Assembly (NCBI GenBank): GCA_030622755.1
Contig: JAUXFT010000017.1
Span: forward strand, 1 to 33,101
DNA from: Aestuariirhabdus sp.
GTDB lineage: Bacteria > Pseudomonadota > Gammaproteobacteria > Pseudomonadales > Aestuariirhabdaceae
Reading direction: 5' to 3'
DNA length: 33,101 bases
The notes beneath the pieces were generated by a model. The model had not been told where the DNA came from, ran no database searches, and saw only the letters and a list, made by a program, of their open reading frames with translations. Below, piece after piece: positions 17,217 to 26,618 of the stretch (positions within the stretch are counted from its first letter, which is position 1; every line of letters starts with the position of its first letter). Both the position numbers and the translations under genes were made by a program.

Positions 17217-19256
17217 ATGCTAACCTGGCTTCATTCTCGCCGAGTACGCTACCTTGCGTGCCTATGTTTTATGTTTCTAGCCCTGATGATTGTGCTCCGC
17301 GGAATCTTCTACTGGGGTTTTTCAGACGTTGGGGATACCATTCAAGCGTCAATGCCCGATCTGGCTAAAGTTCTCTATATAGGGCTAAAGTTCGACCTTC
17401 GCCTCGCAATTCTCCTCACGCTACCAGCCTTACTATGTGCGTACCTGCCTCGAGTAAATATACTCCAGACCAAATTTGCACGTTCAATAGTGCAGATATA
17501 CGTAGTGATAATCATAACGGTCCTGATGATCTTTTATGTATTGGACTTCGGGCACTATGCTTACCTTGGGGTCCGGGTTAATTCCACCGTCTTAAGGTTC
17601 TTTGAAGACTTTGCTATCTCCAGTAATATGGTGTGGCAAAGCTATCCCGTAATTTTGATTACCTTTAGCGTGCTTTGCACCGTAATTATATTCAACTTGC
17701 TGCATAGCAGGCTCTTGCAAGCCACCCTGTTAACACCTTCCCGGCTTATCTCTGTCAAAGGGCGTATTAGCGGTGGTATTACAGCATTTTTTGCTATTGT
17801 GTTCGGCATTCTTGGGCAGTGGCCCGGCAACATCGAAAATCCCGTCCCCTTGCGCTGGAGTGACGCTTTTTTTAGTGGCAGTACCGCTATATCCTCTCTT
17901 GGACTAAATCCTGTTTTATTTTTTATCGATTCCTACGAATACGAAGAGAAACCCTACAATACCGAAATAGTACAACAGCACTACCCTCAGATTAGCCAAT
18001 ACCTGGGAGTAACAAACCCTAATTCCGAAACACTTAACTATACCCGCCAGCACTCCACCTCTGATCACAGAGTATCGCTAGAGGGACGCAAACCCAACGT
18101 TATATTTATTATGCTGGAATCTCTCGGGGCCAGCCGCCTCGGCATCTTCAACAATCCGTTAAACCCTTCACCCAATCTTGACCAAATAGCTCACGATGGC
18201 TGGTTTGTACCTAATTTTTACGTACCGGTTTCGGGAACAGCCCGAACCGTTTTTGCCAGTCTGACAGGCCTGCCGGATGTTGGAAGAATTAATACGTCCA
18301 GTCGAAACAGCCTGATCATTGATCAGACAATGATCATCAATGAATTCCATGGCTATCGAAAAAATTACATCATTGGCGGTAATCTTGGCTGGGCCAATAT
18401 GAGCGCCGTAATAAACCATAATATCCCTGACATCGTCACCTATGAAGAGGGGAACTTCAGCTCGCCCAACGTGGATGTATGGGGTATTTCCGATCTTGAC
18501 CTATTCAAGGAAGCAGACGCAATATTAAGAAAGCAGCCAAAAGACAAACCCTTTGTCACCTATATTCAAACAGCAGCCAACCACCGCCCTTTCACGGTCC
18601 CTGATAACAACGACGATTTCTTAATCGACGAAAGCAAAAATGATGATGAGCTTAGCAAAGCTGGTTTTCGTAATGCGCCGCAATACAACGCCGTACGCTT
18701 GCTGGACTACAACATCGGTCGTTTTATGGAAATGGCAAAACAGGGTGGCTACTTTGAAAACACAATTTTCGTATTCTTCGGGGATCATAACAATCGTATA
18801 ACTGAAACCCCTCACATGAAGCCTTTCTACGAGGCTCTTGATCTTGATGGATTACATGTACCACATATGATTTATGCCCCCAAGCTACTCGAGCCCAGAG
18901 TAATTGAAGAGGCAGTTAGTCTGGTAGATGTGTTTCCAACGATTGCAGGCTTGCTAGGTATACCTTATCAAAATAGCACGTTAGGGCGCGACATCAACAT
19001 GCCGGCCCCGGAAGGAGAACGGATAGTCTATACACAGACGGCCCACAAACGGAATCCGATGATTGGAGCCATCAGCAAAAATTTTATGCTACGAATTCAC
19101 TACAACAGTAACGATATAAAACTGCACGATCTTAACTCTCCTACTCCTGCTGTAGATGTCAGCAATCAACACCCGGAAATGACCGAAAAACTTACAGGGT
19201 TAGCAAAAGGAATCTACGAAACTACTCGTTACTTACTGCACAACAATAGAAAATAA
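17217..19256 (+). CDS. LTA synthase/OpgB-type sulfatase-fold membrane transferase
   Basis: A 679-aa inner-membrane protein of the LtaS/OpgB (alkaline-phosphatase superfamily) group. About five membrane segments fill residues 10-210. The periplasmic catalytic domain starts near 290 with NVIFIMLESLG (metal ligand E301), then GTAR with the expected nucleophile T341, and FFGDHNNR (metal ligands D523, H524). Relatives move phosphoglycerol from phosphatidylglycerol onto lipoteichoic acid or periplasmic glucans, or add phosphoethanolamine. In a Gram-negative cell a glucan or another envelope glycan is the likelier acceptor. AAGG precedes the ATG. It is convergent with the membrane/sialidase pair, four bases apart. 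The acceptor is unknown. Confidence 0.85.
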   Translation: MLTWLHSRRVRYLACLCFMFLALMIVLRGIFYWGFSDVGDTIQASMPDLAKVLYIGLKFDLRLAILLTLPALLCAYLPRVNILQTKFARSIVQIYVVIIITVLMIFYVLDFGHYAYLGVRVNSTVLRFFEDFAISSNMVWQSYPVILITFSVLCTVIIFNLLHSRLLQATLLTPSRLISVKGRISGGITAFFAIVFGILGQWPGNIENPVPLRWSDAFFSGSTAISSLGLNPVLFFIDSYEYEEKPYNTEIVQQHYPQISQYLGVTNPNSETLNYTRQHSTSDHRVSLEGRKPNVIFIMLESLGASRLGIFNNPLNPSPNLDQIAHDGWFVPNFYVPVSGTARTVFASLTGLPDVGRINTSSRNSLIIDQTMIINEFHGYRKNYIIGGNLGWANMSAVINHNIPDIVTYEEGNFSSPNVDVWGISDLDLFKEADAILRKQPKDKPFVTYIQTAANHRPFTVPDNNDDFLIDESKNDDELSKAGFRNAPQYNAVRLLDYNIGRFMEMAKQGGYFENTIFVFFGDHNNRITETPHMKPFYEALDLDGLHVPHMIYAPKLLEPRVIEEAVSLVDVFPTIAGLLGIPYQNSTLGRDINMPAPEGERIVYTQTAHKRNPMIGAISKNFMLRIHYNSNDIKLHDLNSPTPAVDVSNQHPEMTEKLTGLAKGIYETTRYLLHNNRK

Positions 19257-19260
19257 ACGT

Positions 19261-19965
19261 TTATACGGGGAGATTCATGACGAACGCGAAGAACACTGCG
19301 ACCGCCATCCCCCCTGCAAAGACGTAGGCATGGGTATTTGCCCTGGCACGGGCGATCGTAAGAAAATCAGTTAGACGAACCAACGAGACGACGCCCCAAA
19401 AACTTACGACACCGCGCAACAAAAAGAACCACAATGCATACACCAGCAATAAGGGGTCAATCAGATAATCCCATAAGTTGCCCGATTCCAACCCACCTCC
19501 AACCGCCCAGACAATCACAATTAAAGTGACAACAGACGCGATGAACCAATAGCGAACCCAGGATGCCCAGAGGGCAACCACGAACAGGGGAAGCAATAAC
19601 ATGCTGCCAAACCCCCAGCGATAGGGATCTACATAGGTCATGCCAAGAGTCGCGGTGTAAAAAGGTATCCCTATTACGATAACTGATACCAGAACGAGCA
19701 AGTTCTGTTTTTCTTCAAGTGGCTTAACTAAACCAAGCCGAGAAAAAGTTCCAGCGAGTAATAGACACAGTGTAAGTATCGAAACGTCTCCAACAACCCC
19801 CCTAATAAAAAATGCTGCGGAATGACCTTTTAGTACAGGAATAAACATCAACATTAACAGGATAATCAGAGTACAGACTAGTGCACCATTGTTATTTTGG
19901 CGTCTAGGCATGATGCACATAATCACGCACCACAGGGTTAGCAAGAGCAATAACCACGAGATCAT
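19261..19965 (-). CDS. Polytopic membrane protein, unknown
   Basis: A 234-aa integral membrane protein with about seven hydrophobic segments and few charged residues outside the loops. I do not recognise the family. The start is set at the ATG overlapping the upstream stop as ATGA (19962-19965), a classic sign of translational coupling; an in-frame GTG at 19986 is less likely. Being coupled to the sialidase-like gene, it probably acts with it at the envelope. Confidence 0.7.
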   Translation of the reverse strand: MISWLLLLLTLWCVIMCIMPRRQNNNGALVCTLIILLMLMFIPVLKGHSAAFFIRGVVGDVSILTLCLLLAGTFSRLGLVKPLEEKQNLLVLVSVIVIGIPFYTATLGMTYVDPYRWGFGSMLLLPLFVVALWASWVRYWFIASVVTLIVIVWAVGGGLESGNLWDYLIDPLLLVYALWFFLLRGVVSFWGVVSLVRLTDFLTIARARANTHAYVFAGGMAVAVFFAFVMNLPV

Positions 19966-21254
19966 TTCAACAACCCTGCCAGCCACCCATTAGTGAACTG
20001 GATGTGCTTGATTGCACTCCGGTTCCAGGTAAAGAATAAATGAATCTGCCCATCATCTGTAGTTATGACATAGGGATAATCATATTGGAAGAAACATCGC
20101 CCCCACTGGCAAACCTCCTGGCTGGCTTGGTCCAGAATATTATAAAACAGTGCCTCCTTCCTTGCAGGTTGATGAAGCAATGACTTACTCAACCCTTTAC
20201 CCGCAAGCTCCGTAAATTCTGACTCAGTTGCTCGCTCATTAGTGTAGGCGCTACCATCCTCAAAATAATGAACCACATTCCAACCCTTACCAGATCCACC
20301 ATCAACAAGTAGTGCAAGCCGGTCCCTTTCTTCTGATGAATCATTTCCAATTAACCAACTTCGATCCAGAGCGCGAAAAGCCGCGATAGCAGAGTCAGGG
20401 TTATTAACTGGAATTTGTACTGGTTCGGACCAGGTTTCTCCGCCATCCAAGCTTTTCACGTTCAAAACACGGTGTGGAGGGGTCTCAGCCGAATAACGCA
20501 TATAGACGTCAAGTTCATTGTTAGCGGGAACCAATACAACCGGCTGTAGTGACTGACGCCCCTTATTCAAACGAACCTTGTCAACAACATCTCCCTGCCG
20601 ATTAAGCCGAACTATTTCACCAAATTTACCCGCAAGTTCATGATATGCAGGTATACCAAGTGTTCCATCGTCATAATAGAAAGGCTTACCTTTCACAAGA
20701 GTGCTTAGGTTCCAAAAAGGGCTAGTAATCAAGCGTTTGGGATAACCCCAGGTTTTACCAAAATCATCCGATGTGACTAAATTCAGATGACTGGTCGCCC
20801 AACCACCTAAAGAAACACTGACGTACACCATCCATACTCGGCCATCAGGCCCGATGGTCAAAACCGGGTTACCAATTTTTTTTATGAAACGGCGAGATCC
20901 CTGCGCTGTCGATGAAACACTAATCATCGCGAAATTATCGGACCATAAACCCGTTTGCAGATCATAGTATGCACCATAGATCTTGACGTCGGACGCCCCC
21001 TCACGGCTCCCTCCAAACCAGGCCGCTAATATCCGACCATCTGTGAGCTCTACTGCAGTCGAGGCATGCACCATTTCGGTTATACCCTGGGAGGCGATAC
21101 GCTGCTCTATGGAGGCAGGCAACAGGACAGGTTCACTATCCGCAGCCCTGATATTGTGTTGTAAATTTTGCGGGGCATTTAAAAAAGCAAAACCGAAGAC
21201 AATCAGGACAGTCAGAATTGCCAGGAAGCGATATGAATTAGCAGATATAATCAA
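19962..21254 (-). CDS. Sialidase-like beta-propeller protein (COG4692 type)
   Basis: A 430-aa membrane-anchored protein. Residues 8-26 are hydrophobic and probably a signal anchor, so the rest should be periplasmic. Two Asp-box repeats, SDDFGKTW (162-169) and SLDGGETW (268-275), and the opening HASTAVELTDGRILAAWFGG mark the sialidase six-bladed propeller. I could not confirm the full arginine triad, so the substrate may be another glycan. The start is probably TTG (21254), since the next methionine (M61) lies inside the conserved domain. It is coupled by ATGA to the membrane-protein gene that follows. Confidence 0.75.
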   Translation of the reverse strand: MIISANSYRFLAILTVLIVFGFAFLNAPQNLQHNIRAADSEPVLLPASIEQRIASQGITEMVHASTAVELTDGRILAAWFGGSREGASDVKIYGAYYDLQTGLWSDNFAMISVSSTAQGSRRFIKKIGNPVLTIGPDGRVWMVYVSVSLGGWATSHLNLVTSDDFGKTWGYPKRLITSPFWNLSTLVKGKPFYYDDGTLGIPAYHELAGKFGEIVRLNRQGDVVDKVRLNKGRQSLQPVVLVPANNELDVYMRYSAETPPHRVLNVKSLDGGETWSEPVQIPVNNPDSAIAAFRALDRSWLIGNDSSEERDRLALLVDGGSGKGWNVVHYFEDGSAYTNERATESEFTELAGKGLSKSLLHQPARKEALFYNILDQASQEVCQWGRCFFQYDYPYVITTDDGQIHLFFTWNRSAIKHIQFTNGWLAGLLK

Positions 21255-21447
21255 GTTTTTAGCCTGTTATTAATATTATACAAAACAGCATTTACCTCCA
21301 TGTTTAACACAATATTTACACTGGGTTTATCCCTACCCACCTTCGTAATCACCCTGATTTATATAGCACTACCCCGAATACCATGAAGCAAGAAGCCGGG
21401 ATAATCTAACAGCTAAAGAATCTACTGTTTACAAGGGAAATGCCGTA

Positions 21448-21720
21448 ATGATAGCCGCAACAATTATATCCAATCTCAACGTCCGAGAACATTCCGCAAA
21501 AGCCGTACTGGTTCTCAGTGAAAGCAATCAGACTCTGGATGACTACATACAGAACTCAAACTTATTTTTTACCGACTTCAATGTCGAGCAGGAATTTATA
21601 TCTCGTCTGCTTTTTATAAGCCAGCGTATGGACGAAAGCTTAGCGCTTCTGGATAGCTCACTATCAGATAGTACAGATAGAAAATGTCAACCTGAACAGC
21701 TAACACTCGTTCAGAACTAA
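21448..21720 (+). CDS. Short orphan protein, unknown
   Basis: A 90-aa acidic, soluble, probably helical protein without a recognisable domain. AAGGGAA lies eight bases before the ATG, supporting expression. It stands between the sialidase-like gene (divergent) and a convergent 123-aa orphan gene. Confidence 0.5.
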   Translation: MIAATIISNLNVREHSAKAVLVLSESNQTLDDYIQNSNLFFTDFNVEQEFISRLLFISQRMDESLALLDSSLSDSTDRKCQPEQLTLVQN

Positions 21721-21747
21721 TATCCCTCTCAAACAATTTAGCCAGCG

Positions 21748-22119
21748 CTAATCGACCACTGGCTCGGTAGAATTATTTTTATGATTAATCGGAAGAATAT
21801 TGTAGCCTCTCAGCTCCGCTAGACGCGCCTTCAAAGTATGAATCTGACGAAGATTACCATTCCAGTCATAGCGGTAAATACCGCTTTTCTGCGCTGTAAT
21901 ATGTAACACTCCGGATTCAGACGCATCAACCAGCAGTAATGTATGCCCACCAGCGATGGTAGTCAGTACAATCAGATGCTCGTCTGCAAGGTGATGTTCA
22001 GAGTCTTCCGCCCAGCCTAATTGACGTGCAACATCAAGAAGGTGGCAGCGGAATTCTGATATATCTGTACAGGAATACGTATAGGATCGAGTAATCGCCC
22101 CAACTGCTGTGTTTTTCAT
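21748..22119 (-). CDS. Conserved-looking hypothetical protein, unknown
   Basis: A 123-aa soluble protein with a mixed alpha/beta pattern (HLIVLTTIAGGHTLLLVDA, SGIYRYDWNG). No family was recognised. AGGAG sits four bases before the ATG, which argues for a real gene. It lies downstream of the dUTPase gene on the same strand, 65 bases apart, so the two may share a transcript. Confidence 0.6.
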   Translation of the reverse strand: MKNTAVGAITRSYTYSCTDISEFRCHLLDVARQLGWAEDSEHHLADEHLIVLTTIAGGHTLLLVDASESGVLHITAQKSGIYRYDWNGNLRQIHTLKARLAELRGYNILPINHKNNSTEPVVD

Positions 22120-22184
22120 TCGACTCCTGCTTAATCTGACAACTTTGTGACGTTAATCATACATAAAGAAGACAAAAGTTACAG

Positions 22185-22811
22185 CTATTTGGAGTACCTC
22201 ACAGAAAGAGCCTTGTATAAGTCCTCGGGAAAACTGGATTTACTGCTATCTAGCTCCAGTAACAACTCTGTTAAATGCTCGTTATCTTCCCTGCCCCCCC
22301 ATATTTTTTTATAGGTACCCTCCTTATAACCATGATCCTGACGGAAGCCATTCAGAATATTCTTACCAACATAAGAGCGATAAAGCTCATCAAAACTTAT
22401 TCCCACGGCTGACATAACCGTAGCAAAAGCTTCCAGTTCTGCTGACTTGGAAACGAGTGTAGCGCAAGCAAGCTTTTCAAAAGACTCAATTAATGGGTGT
22501 GCAATCTCCTCAGCCAACACCGAATCCATTGTCTGATAAAAGTGCGCTATCTTTTCATCGGAGGGCATACCGGAGCAATCCTGAATCAGCTGGGCCCAGA
22601 TAAAGTGTGCAATATCCACAACTTCAAGTACGATTTGTTCCCTATTGTCTGTCCCGTGCTTCCACCACTTCCAGTCGCAATGATCATTTACTGCTTCGGC
22701 CGCCTCTAACCAAATAGCCCTAAACCAGGGTCGGTTAAGTTCTATCCAGTTGTCATTGATTTTACAATTGATCGCATCCTGCAATACCAGCATCTTTTTC
22801 AGTTTATTCAT
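22185..22811 (-). CDS. All-alpha dUTP diphosphatase (dUTPase-2 type)
   Basis: A 208-aa dimeric all-helical dUTPase of the MazG/NTP-pyrophosphohydrolase group, which hydrolyses dUTP to dUMP and keeps uracil out of DNA. The metal-binding helices are visible in EAAEAVNDHCDWKWWK (about residues 32-47) and EVVDIAHFIWAQ (about 60-71), the family's ExxE...ExxD pattern. The ATG at 22811 is set by GAGGAG four bases upstream. This class is unrelated to the trimeric beta-type Dut, so the cell may carry both. Confidence 0.85.
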   Translation of the reverse strand: MNKLKKMLVLQDAINCKINDNWIELNRPWFRAIWLEAAEAVNDHCDWKWWKHGTDNREQIVLEVVDIAHFIWAQLIQDCSGMPSDEKIAHFYQTMDSVLAEEIAHPLIESFEKLACATLVSKSAELEAFATVMSAVGISFDELYRSYVGKNILNGFRQDHGYKEGTYKKIWGGREDNEHLTELLLELDSSKSSFPEDLYKALSVRYSK

Positions 22812-22895
22812 ATCACTCCTCAAAATAAAACCTCACGGCAACGAACATCATTACGTTTACGATCATTATTAAATTATCGATACAGGATATTGAAG

Positions 22896-24521
22896 CTACT
22901 GTGGCTCAAGCTTCTCAATTTTTGAAACTTCAGGCACGAACTCATCAACAGAATCTTGACCTTGATCTGCCGATTCAACCAGCGCCTTGGGCAGCTCTTT
23001 TTTTACACGAACCCCTAAATCTATAAATCGCTGAGACTGACTAACCAGGTTTCCTCGGCCTTCTCGCAAACTATTCCAGGTACTGTGCCATGTATCCTGA
23101 GCGGTACCGATTTGTTTTCCGAGCTTCTCCATATTTTCGACAACTACCCGCAATTTGTCATAAACCTTACCAGCCTGATCTGCGAGCTGTCTTGCACTCC
23201 TGTTTTGCTTCTCCAAACTCCACAAACTGGAAACCGTACGCAGACTCGCCAGCATGGTCGTCGGGGTAACGACAACAATACGTTTCTCAAAAGCTTCTAT
23301 GAAAAGCCGTTCATCCTGCTCAAAAGCCACCATGAAAGCAGGTTCGACAGGCATAAACATAAACACGAAATCAGGAGAATTGATGTCAGGGAGTTTCTGA
23401 TACGCCTTTTCTGATAACCCTCTAATATGACTACGCACGCACTCAACATGCCTCTTAAGAGCAATTTCACGCTCCGGTTCGTTATCAGCATTCACATAAT
23501 CGGTGTAATCATTGAGCGAAACCTTGGCGTCGACAACAACATGCTTGTGCTCGGGAAGATGAATAACCACGTCAGGACGGTATAATTTTCCCTGATCATC
23601 ACGGTGTGTTTCCTCTCGATGATACTCAATACCTTTACGCAAACCGCTGCGCTCCAGCACCGTTTCCAGCATCAACTCACCCCAGTTTCCCTGGGTTTTC
23701 TTTTCCCCGCGCAAAGCCTTGGTCAGATTGGCAGCCTCTTCGGTAATTTGCCGATTAAGTTTGTGCAGCTCGGTTACCTGCGAACGTAATGAAGCCCTGT
23801 CCTGTGTTTCTGACGAATAGACATGGTCCACCCGTTTTCTAAACGTTTCCAACTGATCCCTAAACGGCGATAACAATGTATCCAAGCCCTTCTTGCTCTG
23901 CTCCTGAAAACTTTGCTGTTTGCTCTCGAAAATTTGATTGGCAAGATTTTCGAACTCCAACTTAAGTTGTTGTCGGTTGCTTTCCAACAACTCCAACTTC
24001 TCCTCTGCATGCTTGCGCTCTTTGAGCAAACTTTCCTGCAAAACTGAATGAATCCGTTGCAATTCAGAGAGTTCCTTTTGCTGTCTGGCTATATCGCCTT
24101 CTTTGTTCAGACTGGATTCTTTTAATTCTGAAAGCTGTCGATGTAAAGCAACCTCTACAGCCTCCAGATGGCTGTTTCTTTCTCTGGCAACTGACAGTTC
24201 CTGCTGAACAGATTCTTTTCCAGCGATCACTTCAGTTAATTGCAACGCAAGACCTGAAGAACGTGAAGTCTCATGCAGCAATCGCTGTTCTAAAATTGCC
24301 AGTTCTTGCTGCTTCGCTGTAAGGCCTTCCTGTAACTCAGTATGTTGCTGATGACCCGCAACTAACCGCTCTTCACACTTCACCCTCAGTAGTGACTCAT
24401 TTTGCAGACGCTGAACCAACCTTTTTGATCTGCGCAACCCGGCAATCAAACCAAAAAAAAGAATGAGTGAAAGAAATCCAGAAGCCATTGGTAGCCACTG
24501 CATAAAGTGCGTGTAATCCAC
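22896..24521 (-). CDS. rmuC: DNA recombination protein RmuC
   Basis: A 541-aa protein limiting inversions and short-repeat recombination; relatives also act in anti-phage defence. An N-terminal membrane segment (about 10-30) is followed by a long coiled coil (about 35-250). The RmuC nuclease-like domain follows, with LRGEKKTQGNWGE, the PD-(D/E)xK-type core VVIHLPEHKHVVVDAKVSL and the helix FMFMPVEPAFMVAF. The start appears to be GTG at 24521 with AGGGGG just upstream; an ATG at 24503 is the alternative. It is not in an operon with neighbours. Confidence 0.93.
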   Translation of the reverse strand: MDYTHFMQWLPMASGFLSLILFFGLIAGLRRSKRLVQRLQNESLLRVKCEERLVAGHQQHTELQEGLTAKQQELAILEQRLLHETSRSSGLALQLTEVIAGKESVQQELSVARERNSHLEAVEVALHRQLSELKESSLNKEGDIARQQKELSELQRIHSVLQESLLKERKHAEEKLELLESNRQQLKLEFENLANQIFESKQQSFQEQSKKGLDTLLSPFRDQLETFRKRVDHVYSSETQDRASLRSQVTELHKLNRQITEEAANLTKALRGEKKTQGNWGELMLETVLERSGLRKGIEYHREETHRDDQGKLYRPDVVIHLPEHKHVVVDAKVSLNDYTDYVNADNEPEREIALKRHVECVRSHIRGLSEKAYQKLPDINSPDFVFMFMPVEPAFMVAFEQDERLFIEAFEKRIVVVTPTTMLASLRTVSSLWSLEKQNRSARQLADQAGKVYDKLRVVVENMEKLGKQIGTAQDTWHSTWNSLREGRGNLVSQSQRFIDLGVRVKKELPKALVESADQGQDSVDEFVPEVSKIEKLEPQ

Positions 24522-24845
24522 ATTTCCCCCTTCGAGAAACTATTGAGCTGGGTAAAATTTCACCACTATAATAGTGGACAGAGAACAGGATAATAATACT
24601 GATCAGACTATCCTATCGCCATGCTGAACCCAAGAGCCGCCAGCCACATATGACTAGCACCCGGTTACCGGATCCTGAAACAAAAAAACGCTAACACAGG
24701 CATTCATGTTAAAAGCTCACCCCTCTTGTGTAATAAACGTAATGGAGTGTTTTTGCTCTATCAGGTGAAACAGAATACCGGTTAGCTCCCGTTAATATGC
24801 GTTGCATTGAGCGTTTTAAATACGTATTCCCAGAACACCTGACAA
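24522..24845. other. Gene-free stretch between the MDR oxidoreductase and rmuC
   Basis: About 320 bases with no plausible gene. CCACTAT-A-ATAGTGG (24563-24577), a perfect 7-base inverted repeat, lies about 40 bases before rmuC and could be an operator. No other clear signals were seen. Confidence 0.35.
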
Positions 24846-25913
24846 TCAACGCTCAGACATACGCAACAAAACTTTCCCTCCACGACCAGGGGTAGTAGCC
24901 AGGTTCAGTGCATCGACTACGTCCTCGACCGGGAAAATACGCTCCACGGATGCATCAAAGATTCCTGCTGACTGCAGTTTTTTTAGTCGATGCAATATCG
25001 TTAATATGGTTAAGGGAGACTGTTGGGACAACCAGTTGGGCGTATAAAACCCGGACATCCTGGTTACAGGCATCATCAAATCACGGGATGAAAAACTTAT
25101 CGGCTCGTTAGCCAATGTGCCATAAACCACCATATGTCCATCGATGGAGAGGCACCTAAGCATCTCTGTCGCCAACGATCCACCAACACAATCCATTGCA
25201 TAACGTACTCCTTGCCCCTTCGTCGCCCGAGCAACAATTCCACAAATATCCTCAGTCGTGGTATCTACGACTACATCCCCTCCCGCCATCTTTACCGTTT
25301 CAGCGCTGGCAGTGCTGCGCACAAGATTGATGGTCCGGAATCCAAAAACCTTACTAAGACGTATAACTATTTGTCCCAACGCAGAGCCTGCTGCGCTCTG
25401 TATCAACCATTCTCCTGACTTAACCTTGAGCACTTTACTCAACATCGCATAAGCGGATAAAGGATTAACAATAAACATCGCAGCTTGCTCATCCGAGAGA
25501 GTCGGTGGTAGTGGCAACGCTTTTTTCGCATCAACGACACAATATTCCTGCCATGTGCCATTAGGAGGCCCACCCGCAACTGCCACCCGTTTACCGAGCA
25601 ACCGCTTCGCTAGCCAGCCTTTGCCGCAAGATTCAACAATCCCCACCCCTTCTCCACCCAGTGCATAAGGCAAGGCTGGATAAGGTAATAGCTGCGTTGG
25701 AGAAAAACTGGGGGTATCACGACCGACATTCCAGATCATTGCTTGCAGTGCTAGCCTATAATCACCACGAATAAAATTTATATCGGAGGGATTAACCGGG
25801 CTAAGCAGCATTCGTACCTTTACCTGCCCACTCGCCGGATTCGGCGCATCGACATTCTGCACACTGACATTTTCAAACCCGGACGATAGTTTTGATACCT
25901 GTATTGATTTCAT
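24846..25913 (-). CDS. MDR-family NAD(P)H oxidoreductase (enoyl reductase/quinone reductase-like)
   Basis: A 355-aa medium-chain dehydrogenase/reductase without the structural zinc cysteine set. The N-terminal domain has SPVNPSDINFIRGDY, typical of the enoyl-thioester reductase (MECR/Etr1) and quinone oxidoreductase side. The Rossmann nucleotide site appears as SAAGSALGQIVIRLSKVFG (about 173-191), and YGTLANEPISF follows. The substrate is not determinable from sequence; a 2-enoyl thioester is a fair guess. The ATG at 25913 is preferred over the TTG one codon earlier, with GGAAGGGG upstream. Confidence 0.8.
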   Translation of the reverse strand: MKSIQVSKLSSGFENVSVQNVDAPNPASGQVKVRMLLSPVNPSDINFIRGDYRLALQAMIWNVGRDTPSFSPTQLLPYPALPYALGGEGVGIVESCGKGWLAKRLLGKRVAVAGGPPNGTWQEYCVVDAKKALPLPPTLSDEQAAMFIVNPLSAYAMLSKVLKVKSGEWLIQSAAGSALGQIVIRLSKVFGFRTINLVRSTASAETVKMAGGDVVVDTTTEDICGIVARATKGQGVRYAMDCVGGSLATEMLRCLSIDGHMVVYGTLANEPISFSSRDLMMPVTRMSGFYTPNWLSQQSPLTILTILHRLKKLQSAGIFDASVERIFPVEDVVDALNLATTPGRGGKVLLRMSER

Positions 25914-26016
25914 CAACCCCTTCCTATTATTAAAAGACTTCTGAGCAACATAGTTTTCAAATCAAAAGTTTCTGTTCACACGCTTTAGAAGTCACGGCAA
26001 CTGTTTATTATTAATC

Positions 26017-26034
26017 AAAGGAAAGTGTTCCTTT
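26017..26034. promoter_or_regulatory. Inverted repeat between two divergent genes
   Basis: AAAGGAA-AGTG-TTCCTTT is a perfect 7-bp stem with a 4-base spacer in the region between the MDR oxidoreductase and the 140-aa orphan gene. It could be an operator or a hairpin; no T-run follows. Confidence 0.3.
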
Positions 26035-26233
26035 GCAACACGCACAGTTACTGAAATATATATTATGCAATTTACACAACCATTCATCGCTAACTTAAAT
26101 ACTACGTGTACTAAAGTACCGACTACAAGGAATCTTCGAAGGATCGGTTCACACTCAACAATTTTGTGTGGAATAATACTGGCTGATGCTTTTACAGCTC
26201 AGTATTATTTCAACTGTAACGGGCTTTTCATCC

Positions 26234-26608
26234 ATGGACAGTAACATTCAAAGCATTATTGAGCTCATTATGCGCGGGCATTTTGCGACCATCACCTATC
26301 ATGGCCAGCCACTTAGTAGCACAGAACTTGAAGCGCTCGCCTATATGGTTGAACACCAAAATCAGGACCACTTCAGCATACCTGAACTCAATCGCCACCT
26401 TGGGGTCAAGAGCTTTGATCCAGAGCTGGTATCTCACCTGTTAGCCCAGCTCAGCAGCAGTTCGATTGAAATTACAGCCCCTCAGCGGGAGCAACATATA
26501 GAGCTGGTAAACAGGTACAGCATTAAACCCCCCATCGTTAAATGTCAGTTTCCAGCTGACTTTGTTGAATTGGTGACCACCGGCGATATTAGCCAAAAGC
26601 CCAGTTAA
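26234..26608 (+). CDS. Hypothetical protein, unknown
   Basis: About 124 aa from ATG 26234 (an in-frame ATG at 26186 would add 16 residues). Soluble, with helices, and a middle part FSIPELNRHLGVKSFDPELVSHLLAQL that could be a small winged-helix-like fold, though this is not strong enough to name. Neither start has a clear ribosome site. It is upstream of dusA on the same strand but separated by about 345 bases. Confidence 0.5.
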   Translation: MDSNIQSIIELIMRGHFATITYHGQPLSSTELEALAYMVEHQNQDHFSIPELNRHLGVKSFDPELVSHLLAQLSSSSIEITAPQREQHIELVNRYSIKPPIVKCQFPADFVELVTTGDISQKPS

Positions 26609-26618
26609 ACATGCTTTT
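26595..26618 (+). terminator. Weak terminator candidate after the 124-aa gene
   Basis: AAAAGC/GCTTTT stem with a 12-base loop overlapping the stop codon region, continuing into a run of six T. The stem is AT-rich and short. Confidence 0.3.
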
